Source: Pseudomonadota bacterium (GTDB lineage: Bacteria > Pseudomonadota > Gammaproteobacteria > Steroidobacterales > Steroidobacteraceae). From it: DNA of 32,433 nt. The notes under the pieces are model-generated. The model was given only the letters and a program-made list of their open reading frames with translations. It searched no databases and was not told the DNA's origin. This document shows positions 1 to 5,013 of this stretch, piece by piece (positions within the stretch are counted from its first letter, which is position 1; every line of letters begins with the position of its first letter). The position numbers were made by a program, and so were the translations under genes. Location of the stretch: positions 1 through 32,433 of the forward strand of contig JAJZVF010000009.1 in NCBI GenBank assembly GCA_021845825.1. Reading direction: 5' to 3'.

Positions 1-1
1 G

Positions 2-1174
2 GAGTTTCTCGTCGACGGGGGCGAGTTCTACTTCCTCGAGATGAACACGCGCCTGCAGGTCGAGCACACCGTCACCGAGGCGGTGACTGGTCTTGATCTG
101 GTGGAGTGGCAGTTGCGCGTCGCCGCCGCGCAGCCCCTGCCGCTCGCGCAGCCGCAGATCGGCATCAGCGGGCATGCCATCGAAGCGCGGGTGTGCGCCG
201 AGGACCCGGCGCGCGATTTCCTGCCGAGCGCCGGTGTTTTGCGCCTCGCCGAGTGGCCGCAGGGCGAGGGGGTGCGCGTGGATGCGGGCTTCGCCGCAGG
301 AGACACCGTGCCGGCGGTCTATGACTCGCTGCTCGCCAAGGTGATCGCCTGGGCGCCGGAGCGCCAGAGTGCGGCGCACCTGCTGGAGCAGGCCCTGGAG
401 CGGACCTGCCTCGCGGGCGTGCACACCAACGAGCGCTGGCTCAGCCGGATCCTGCGCTCGGCAGTGTTTCTCGAGGCCCGCCACACGGTGGCATTGCTCG
501 GCGAGCGCGGCGGGGAATTCTGCGCCGCGGTGCCGGCGGATGCCGCAGTCCCGGCGCTCGCGGCGCTCGCCGTGCAGGCCGTACCGGGCCGGCGGCCCAA
601 CCCCTGGACCCTGGGCGACGGCTTCGCGCCGAATCTGCCGGCGCAGGCCTTCGTCACCTTCTCGACAGCCGGCCGCGAATGCAAGGTGAGGCTGCAGTTC
701 GAGCAGGGCGCGCCGCGCGCGGCGAGCGTCGATGCACAGGATGGCGAGTACTCGGGCGGTTCGGTGGAGGTGGGCGAGGTCAGGTTGGAGGACGGCACCA
801 TCGGCGCGCAGCTGCAGGGGCGTTGGCAGCAGGGGCGGTTTTTCCGCGACGGCTCGCACCTGCACCTGTGGGTGGGCGGGAGGCATCACGAGTTCGTGAT
901 CGACGATCCGCGCATCCGCGAGTTTGCCGCCTGCGCCGCGACCGGCGGCCTGACGACCCCGCTCCCCGGGGTTGTGTCGGCGGTGATGGTGGGGGCGGGA
1001 CACAAGGTGCGCGCGGGTGAGCTGCTGATGATCATCGAGGCGATGAAAATGGAGCACCGCATCAGCGCTCCCTTCGACGGCGTCGTCGAGGCCGTGCATT
1101 TCTCGCCGGGGGATCGTGTGCCGGAGGGCAGCGAGCTGCTGTCGCTGTCGCCGCGCGCAGACGGCGCGGCTTGA
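2..1174 (+). CDS. Biotin-dependent acyl-CoA carboxylase alpha subunit, 3' part
   Basis: This is the C-terminal 390 residues of a biotin carboxylase/biotin carrier protein; the reading frame is open at the left edge, so the N-terminus lies outside the window. The first residues carry the biotin carboxylase active-site segment EMNTRLQVEHTVTE, followed by the biotin carboxylase C-terminal domain (GHAIEARVCAEDP, VYDSLLAKVIAW). The last 75 residues are a biotinyl domain with EAMKMEH; the lysine that would be biotinylated is the codon at 1046-1048. By family knowledge the alpha subunit carboxylates biotin with ATP and bicarbonate and passes CO2 to a partner beta subunit acting on an acyl-CoA. The layout fits 3-methylcrotonyl-, geranyl-, propionyl- or acetyl-CoA carboxylases. 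The substrate cannot be decided here because the beta subunit gene is not in view. The family is certain, the specificity open. Confidence 0.9.
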   Translation, partial: EFLVDGGEFYFLEMNTRLQVEHTVTEAVTGLDLVEWQLRVAAAQPLPLAQPQIGISGHAIEARVCAEDPARDFLPSAGVLRLAEWPQGEGVRVDAGFAAGDTVPAVYDSLLAKVIAWAPERQSAAHLLEQALERTCLAGVHTNERWLSRILRSAVFLEARHTVALLGERGGEFCAAVPADAAVPALAALAVQAVPGRRPNPWTLGDGFAPNLPAQAFVTFSTAGRECKVRLQFEQGAPRAASVDAQDGEYSGGSVEVGEVRLEDGTIGAQLQGRWQQGRFFRDGSHLHLWVGGRHHEFVIDDPRIREFAACAATGGLTTPLPGVVSAVMVGAGHKVRAGELLMIIEAMKMEHRISAPFDGVVEAVHFSPGDRVPEGSELLSLSPRADGAA

Positions 1175-1241
1175 ATTTAGGCTCCGTTCAGCTTCCCGAA
1201 GGAACAATTCCGGCATCGAAGGCTGAGGGGAGCTGAAGTCC

Positions 1242-1865
1242 ATGAACAGGTCCTTGTTGGTGGGTGTGGCCATAGGCACGGCGAGCGCGGTCGCCGCCGG
1301 GGCCTTCGCCGGCTATAGGCTCGGCGCACACGGCTCGCAGGCCGCAGTCGGCGTTGCAAGCGACGCGAACACGTCCGGTCCGGACGGCGGCCGTCAGCGG
1401 CGGCACTCGCCGCCTGCGCGCTATGCCCGGGTGGTGCAGGTGATCCCGCTCACACGCCGCGTCGTCACCCCCAAGCAGGCATGTCGTGACGTGACGGTCA
1501 CGCACAGGCGCCCGGCCGCCGACAACCATCAGGTTATCGGCAGCATCGCCGGCGCGCTGATCGGCGGGCTGCTCGGCAATCAAGTCGGCGGCGGCACGGG
1601 CAAGGACATCGCGACCGCCGCGGGCGTGGTCGCCGGCGGCTATGCCGGCAACCGGATCGAGAAGCACATCCAGGACGGTAACACCTACACGACCACGGAG
1701 CGGGTCTGCCGCACGGTGTATACGCAGACCCTCGAGCCCGACGGCTATCGGGTGCGGTACCGTCTGAACGGCCGGGAAGGCACCGTGCGCATGGCCCACG
1801 ACCCCGGGCAGCGGATCCCGGTCCGCAACGGGGTGCCGGTTTTGAGCGGCGGACAAAGCACCTGA
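1242..1865 (+). CDS. Glycine-zipper 2TM domain envelope protein
   Basis: A 207-residue protein whose first 28 residues form a signal peptide or membrane anchor (RSLLVGVAIGTASAVAAGAF). A basic, proline-containing linker follows, then a glycine zipper at about residues 99-137 (IGSIAGALIGGLLGNQVGGG, then AAGVVAGGYAGNRIEKHI). This pattern is typical of the Rick_17kDa_Anti/glycine zipper 2TM family of outer-membrane-associated proteins. Cys81 and Cys156 lie either side of the zipper and could form a disulfide in the periplasm. The C-terminal 50 residues resemble the Tyr/Arg-rich tail seen in such proteins (YRVRYRLNGREGTVRM). The ATG at 1242 has an AGGGGAG ribosome site about nine bases upstream. 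It lies 67 bases after the carboxylase gene and appears unrelated to it. The exact role is unknown; envelope integrity is the usual guess. Confidence 0.8.
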   Translation: MNRSLLVGVAIGTASAVAAGAFAGYRLGAHGSQAAVGVASDANTSGPDGGRQRRHSPPARYARVVQVIPLTRRVVTPKQACRDVTVTHRRPAADNHQVIGSIAGALIGGLLGNQVGGGTGKDIATAAGVVAGGYAGNRIEKHIQDGNTYTTTERVCRTVYTQTLEPDGYRVRYRLNGREGTVRMAHDPGQRIPVRNGVPVLSGGQST

Positions 1866-2011
1866 TCCGGGTGCGAGCGCTGCGGGTGAGCGGCCTCGGA
1901 GGCGAAGGAGCGCGCGGGATTGCACAGGCCGGAGGTGCCCGGCGCGAGGGCAGGCCCGGGGATGTGCCGCTTATGGCTTGCGGGAGATCCGGCTCGGCCG
2001 AGTGCCGAAGG

Positions 2012-2590
2012 TCAACGCTTGCGCTGCACGCCCCGACCGGAGACGAAGGCCGAGTCACGATCGAAGAATCGCCAGGGCCGCCGTGCCCACTGTCCGGCGT
2101 AATCCACTCCTACGCGCGGGCTGTGTCCGATGCGCACCGCGGGCGCGCGCGGCGGCCGCTCGATCCACAGCACGCTCCCGCAAAGATCCGCCCCATTCAG
2201 TCGCAGGTCGATGCCCATCGCCCGGCACAGCAATCCGGGGCCGCAGGTCCGTCCGGCGATCCCGCTCACAGGCTCGGCGGCCCGCAGCAGCACCGCGTGC
2301 GGCACCCCTTCGGGGGCCGTAACCACGTTGAGGCAGTGCCAGAAGCCGTAGATGAAGTAGACATACGCGTGGCCGGCCGGACCGAACATGACTTCGGTCC
2401 GCGCGGTTCGGCCGCGCGAGGAATGCGCCGCGCGGTCCTGCGGTCCCTGGTACGCCTCGGTCTCGACGATGCGGCCGATGCGCGCGGTGGCGCCGGTTCC
2501 GTGCACCAGGTGCATCCCGAGGAGCTCGCGCGCCACGGTCAAGGTGTCCTGCAGGTAAAAGTCGCGAGGGAGCTTGCGTGACAGGTCCAT
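2012..2590 (-). CDS. DNA-3-methyladenine glycosylase (AAG/Mpg family)
   Basis: A 192-residue base-excision repair enzyme of the mammalian-type AAG family, which removes alkylated purines such as 3-methyladenine from DNA. The hallmark segment is present at residues 39-90: [20 protein letters not shown], then [15 protein letters not shown] and CLNVV. Glu45 and Tyr47 align with the catalytic glutamate and the intercalating-loop tyrosine of the family, and the [12 protein letters not shown] segment is also typical. I chose the ATG at 2590 because the protein then begins with [20 protein letters not shown], the usual N-terminus, and has the usual length. A longer frame upstream is open for 63 codons but shows no family similarity. 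It is convergent with the glycine-zipper gene and lies downstream of the response regulator, with 210 bases between them. Confidence 0.92.
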   Translation of the reverse strand: MDLSRKLPRDFYLQDTLTVARELLGMHLVHGTGATARIGRIVETEAYQGPQDRAAHSSRGRTARTEVMFGPAGHAYVYFIYGFWHCLNVVTAPEGVPHAVLLRAAEPVSGIAGRTCGPGLLCRAMGIDLRLNGADLCGSVLWIERPPRAPAVRIGHSPRVGVDYAGQWARRPWRFFDRDSAFVSGRGVQRKR

Positions 2591-2688
2591 GGAGCCCGGC
2601 GTTACAAAGTCCCGCTTGTTGAGCGGTGCCGCACCATTCCGGCCGAGCCTGAGACTGACAGTGCTCGAGGCAGCCTTGCGCACGGCGG

Positions 2689-2724
2689 TCTGCCTGCCGC
2701 CGCAGGTAGCGCGCGGCAGGCAGA
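2689..2724. repeat. 12-bp perfect inverted repeat (possible stem-loop)
   Basis: TCTGCCTGCCGC at 2689-2700 is matched by its exact reverse complement at 2713-2724, leaving a 12-base loop. It lies in the 210-base gap between the response regulator stop (2801) and the glycosylase start (2590), both read on the minus strand. It could end or attenuate the regulator transcript. No T-run follows on either strand, so a standard intrinsic terminator is not supported. Confidence 0.6.
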
Positions 2725-2800
2725 GGTCGTGCGTCGCGCACGCCGCGCGGGTGCGGGTGCGGGTGTGACTGAAGTCCACCTCGCGTCGAGCAAAGCAGGC

Positions 2801-3421
2801 TCAGCCCTCGGTGTCGAGCACCATGCGTACGAGCTGGGCGAAGGACGAGGCACCCATCTTTTCCATGACCCGTGCGCGGTGGATCTCCACCGTTCGCTGG
2901 CTCACCCCGAGGTCCGCGGCCACCACCTTGTTGGGTTTGCCGCGGGTGATCAGGGCGAGCACCTCGTGCTCGCGCGGGGTGAGGGAGGTCAGGCGATCCC
3001 GGATGCGGTCCTTTTCCTTCAGCTCCTGACGGGTCCGATCGTCTCGCTCGAGCGCCCGCTGCACCCGATCGAGCAGATCCTGATCGCGGAAGGGCTTCTG
3101 CAGGAAGTCGAAGGCCCCGTGCTGCATGGCCTCGACGGCCATCGGGATATCGCCGTGGCCGGTGATGAAGATGACCGGGATCGTGGCGCCGCGCATGTTG
3201 AGGATCTGCTGCAGCTCGAGCCCGCTCATGCCCGGCATGCGCACATCGAGGACCACGCAGCCGGGGAGCCTCGGATCGTAGCCGGCGAGGAATTCCTGGG
3301 CGCTGCTGTACGCTGTCGCGGGCAGTCCCACCGATTTCAGCAGCAGCCGCAGCGAGGCGCGCACCGCCTCATCGTCATCTACGACAAAAACGGTGGATTG
3401 GGGTTCTCTCGTTTTTTCCAT
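2801..3421 (-). CDS. FixJ/LuxR-type two-component response regulator
   Basis: A 206-residue regulator with an N-terminal receiver domain and a C-terminal LuxR helix-turn-helix. The receiver shows the acidic triad DDD at 15-17, the phospho-acceptor Asp59 (VVLDVRMPG), Thr87 (FITGHGD) and Lys109 (LQKPF). FITGHGDIPMAVEAMQ is characteristic of the FixJ/TodT/StyR subgroup. The DNA-binding domain spans about 143-206 (LTPREHEVL, then KVVAADLGVSQRTVEIHRAR). Start: the ATG at 3421 gives MEKTREPQSTVFVVDDDEA, normal for the family; 27 upstream in-frame codons are rich in Pro/Arg and look non-coding. No histidine kinase lies nearby, so it is an orphan here and its target genes are unknown. It diverges from the SAM hydroxide adenosyltransferase across a 324-base gap holding a strong inverted repeat. 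Confidence 0.92.
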   Translation of the reverse strand: MEKTREPQSTVFVVDDDEAVRASLRLLLKSVGLPATAYSSAQEFLAGYDPRLPGCVVLDVRMPGMSGLELQQILNMRGATIPVIFITGHGDIPMAVEAMQHGAFDFLQKPFRDQDLLDRVQRALERDDRTRQELKEKDRIRDRLTSLTPREHEVLALITRGKPNKVVAADLGVSQRTVEIHRARVMEKMGASSFAQLVRMVLDTEG

Positions 3422-3518
3422 GGGCGGATTATCGCTGCGCCGGGGCGCCCCGGCGGCGCTCCGGGCGGGGTGGTCGGGGAGGCATGGACAGGGGTTGCTC
3501 ACCTGCGAGAGTATGTTG

Positions 3519-3601
3519 CCTGCACGCCGTGCGGCGCGCTAGGTAGTTTCCGCAAGCGGCCGCATGGCGGTAATCGGCGGGCAAGCCGCACGGCGTGCAG
3601 G
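3519..3601. repeat. 83-bp unit with perfect 17-bp inverted-repeat ends
   Basis: CCTGCACGCCGTGCGGC at 3519-3535 recurs as its exact reverse complement at 3585-3601, with a 49-base spacer. The spacer itself contains two mini-hairpins, CCGC-AA-GCGG at 3550-3559 and CCGC-ATG-GCGG at 3560-3570. No flanking direct repeat (target duplication) is evident, and I found no second copy in the window. It could be a REP- or MITE-like palindromic element, or a two-site operator for the divergent genes. Confidence 0.7.
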
Positions 3602-3659
3602 AGCAGACGGATGGGCAGGCCGCGCCGGGTTTGTGCGGCATGGGGCAGCGGACCCGATG

Positions 3660-3722
3660 CTCCGGGGCTTGCGCCGGAGGGGATGTGCAGTGCAGTGCAA
3701 TGGCCCGGGCGGTGCGCCCGGG
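3660..3722 (+). promoter_or_regulatory. Structured leader ahead of the SAM hydroxide adenosyltransferase
   Basis: Two potential RNA hairpins precede the start at 3746. The first is CTCCGG (3660-3665) with CCGGAG (3674-3679). The second is CCCGGGCG (3704-3711) with CGCCCGGG (3715-3722), which has a three-base loop. The second ends about seven bases before the AGGAG ribosome site at 3729-3733, so folding could affect translation. It does not match any SAM or SAH riboswitch I can recognise. The regulatory role is inference. Confidence 0.3.
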
Positions 3723-3745
3723 GCGCGCAGGAGCTGGCTTACCGT

Positions 3746-4561
3746 ATGACCAACCCGAGACCTTCCGGCGTCATCACGATCACCACCGACTTCGGCCATC
3801 AGGGCCCGTTTGTCGGGGTCATGAAAGGGCGCATTCTCGGCCGCTTTCCGCAGGCGCGCCTGGTGGACCTCACGCACGAGATCCTGGTCCACTGGCCGGC
3901 CGAGGCCGGTTTCTGGCTCTCAAGGGCATTCGAGTACTTTCCGCCCGGCACGGTACACGTGGCCGTGGTGGACCCGGGGGTGGGTACTTCGCGGGACATC
4001 CTCGTGGTGAGCGCGGCGGGCCATCTGTTCACTGCGCCGGACAATGGCCTGCTCGCCCCCATCGTGAGCCGCCATCCCGAGGCCGAGATCGTGCGGTTGC
4101 GCGCCGCAGGCCTGGCGCTCCTCAACATTCACCGCGTCAGCGCCACCTTTCACGGCCGGGACATTTTCGCACCCCTCGCGGCCGAACTCGCTGCGGGGCG
4201 CTGCCGCCTGCACGAGCTCGGCGAGCCGGTGGAAGCGGGCTCCCTGGTGCCGGCCTGGATCGAGGAGCCGCTCGCCGAGCCCGACTGCATCACCGGCCTC
4301 GTCATCACCGTGGAGCACTTCGGCAATCTGATCACCAATATCGAGGGCTCCCTCATCGAGCGCTTCCGCCTGCCGCTGGTCCATGCGGGCCAGCACGCCG
4401 TGCCGCTGCTGCGCACGTATGCCGATACCCGTCCGGGTCAGTACCTGGCGCTGGTCAATTCCTTTGGGGTGGTGGAGATCGCGCGAGCCGAGCAGAGCGC
4501 TGCTGAAGGACTGGGTCTTGGCCGGGGGGCACCGGTCATCGTACGGGACAGAACGACGTAA
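3746..4561 (+). CDS. SAM hydroxide adenosyltransferase (DUF62 family)
   Basis: A 271-residue member of the S-adenosyl-L-methionine hydroxide adenosyltransferase (DUF62/SAM_adeno_trans) family, relatives of the fluorinase. By family knowledge these enzymes use water or hydroxide to split SAM into adenosine and methionine. Visible motifs in order are ITTDFG (11-16), DLTHEI (41-46), VVDPGVG (74-80), APDNGLL (97-103), HGRDIFAPLAAEL near 138-150, and HFGNLITNI in the C-terminal barrel. I chose the ATG at 3746 because the protein begins right before the conserved first beta strand, and an AGGAG site lies 12 bases upstream. A much longer open frame upstream is antisense to the response regulator and is an artefact. 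The physiological role of this family is still poorly defined. Confidence 0.9.
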   Translation: MTNPRPSGVITITTDFGHQGPFVGVMKGRILGRFPQARLVDLTHEILVHWPAEAGFWLSRAFEYFPPGTVHVAVVDPGVGTSRDILVVSAAGHLFTAPDNGLLAPIVSRHPEAEIVRLRAAGLALLNIHRVSATFHGRDIFAPLAAELAAGRCRLHELGEPVEAGSLVPAWIEEPLAEPDCITGLVITVEHFGNLITNIEGSLIERFRLPLVHAGQHAVPLLRTYADTRPGQYLALVNSFGVVEIARAEQSAAEGLGLGRGAPVIVRDRTT

Positions 4562-4574
4562 CCCCTTGTGCCTA

Positions 4575-4602
4575 TTGCTCCGCGACCGAATTTCATTATA
4601 GT
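4575..4602 (+). promoter_or_regulatory. Candidate sigma70-type promoter
   Basis: A short AT-rich patch just after the preceding stop holds TTGCTC (4575-4580), a 16-base spacer and TATAGT (4597-4602), close to the -35 and -10 consensus. It would drive the small acidic protein gene starting at 4669 and perhaps lysAC. The low GC of this patch compared with its surroundings supports a promoter, but it is a pattern match only. Confidence 0.4.
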
Positions 4603-4668
4603 TCGCTGTCTTGCTGCGTGCTGAATTCGCACTACTCTATTGATTTGACTCAGGATTTACATCGCTAG

Positions 4669-4884
4669 ATGTCGGAACGAGACACCGAGAGCTTCGATCT
4701 CGACGAGGAATTCCTGAGCGGGGCCTCCGAGGAGAGCACCGACTATGACCGGCTGCTCGATCGGGTGGATAAGCGCCGCAATGTGCCGGTCAAGCGCGGT
4801 AAGGCCGCGTGGAGCCGGCTCGAGGAAGTCCTGGCGGACAAGAAGCTCGAGAAGGATCTTCGCGATTTCGACGAAGAGCTTTAG
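4669..4884 (+). CDS. Small acidic hypothetical protein (71 aa)
   Basis: A 71-residue, highly charged protein with an acidic first half (SFDLDEEFLSGASEESTDYD), a basic centre (DKRRNVPVKRGKAAW) and an amphipathic, probably helical acidic tail (RLEEVLADKKLEKDLRDFDEEL). It has no signal peptide or membrane segment. The charge layout and the SRLEEVLADKKLEKDLRDF tail loosely recall the small PA3496-type proteins of Pseudomonas and relatives, but I cannot confirm homology by eye. The start is supported by an upstream promoter-like sequence, although the nearest ribosome-site-like AGGA is about 15 bases away, further than usual. It lies 129 bases before lysAC. Function unknown. Confidence 0.6.
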   Translation: MSERDTESFDLDEEFLSGASEESTDYDRLLDRVDKRRNVPVKRGKAAWSRLEEVLADKKLEKDLRDFDEEL

Positions 4885-5013
4885 CGCTTCACCCAAGCGT
4901 AGAGCCGATTCGATCGATTCAAGAGCAGGGCGACCGAAACCCGGTACCGCCAGGGGGTCTGCTCGACCTCAAGAGTCTGATCCGGCTACCCCGCCGGCCG
5001 GCCAGGAATAACA

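Larger units (their letters stand above)
3422..3745. other. 324-base divergent intergenic region with structured DNA
   Basis: This gap separates two divergent starts (3421 minus and 3746 plus). I see no convincing gene in it; short open frames on both strands show no recognisable protein features. It contains the 83-base inverted-repeat unit at 3519-3601 and two GC-rich hairpins at 3660-3679 and 3704-3722, close to the plus-strand start. Both promoters must lie here, but no good -35/-10 pair was found. Confidence 0.6.

Noticed and set aside
3660-3745. A known SAM or SAH riboswitch
   Set aside because: The hairpins are simple GC stems without the conserved junction or pseudoknot sequences of the classes I know.
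2729-3745. N-terminal extension of the SAM hydroxide adenosyltransferase
   Set aside because: The open frame upstream of 3746 is antisense to the response regulator, and the conserved protein starts just after 3746.
4885-4899. CGCTT-CACCC-AAGCG hairpin right after the small acidic protein as a terminator
   Set aside because: The stem has only five pairs and no T-run follows; lysAC is probably reached by read-through.
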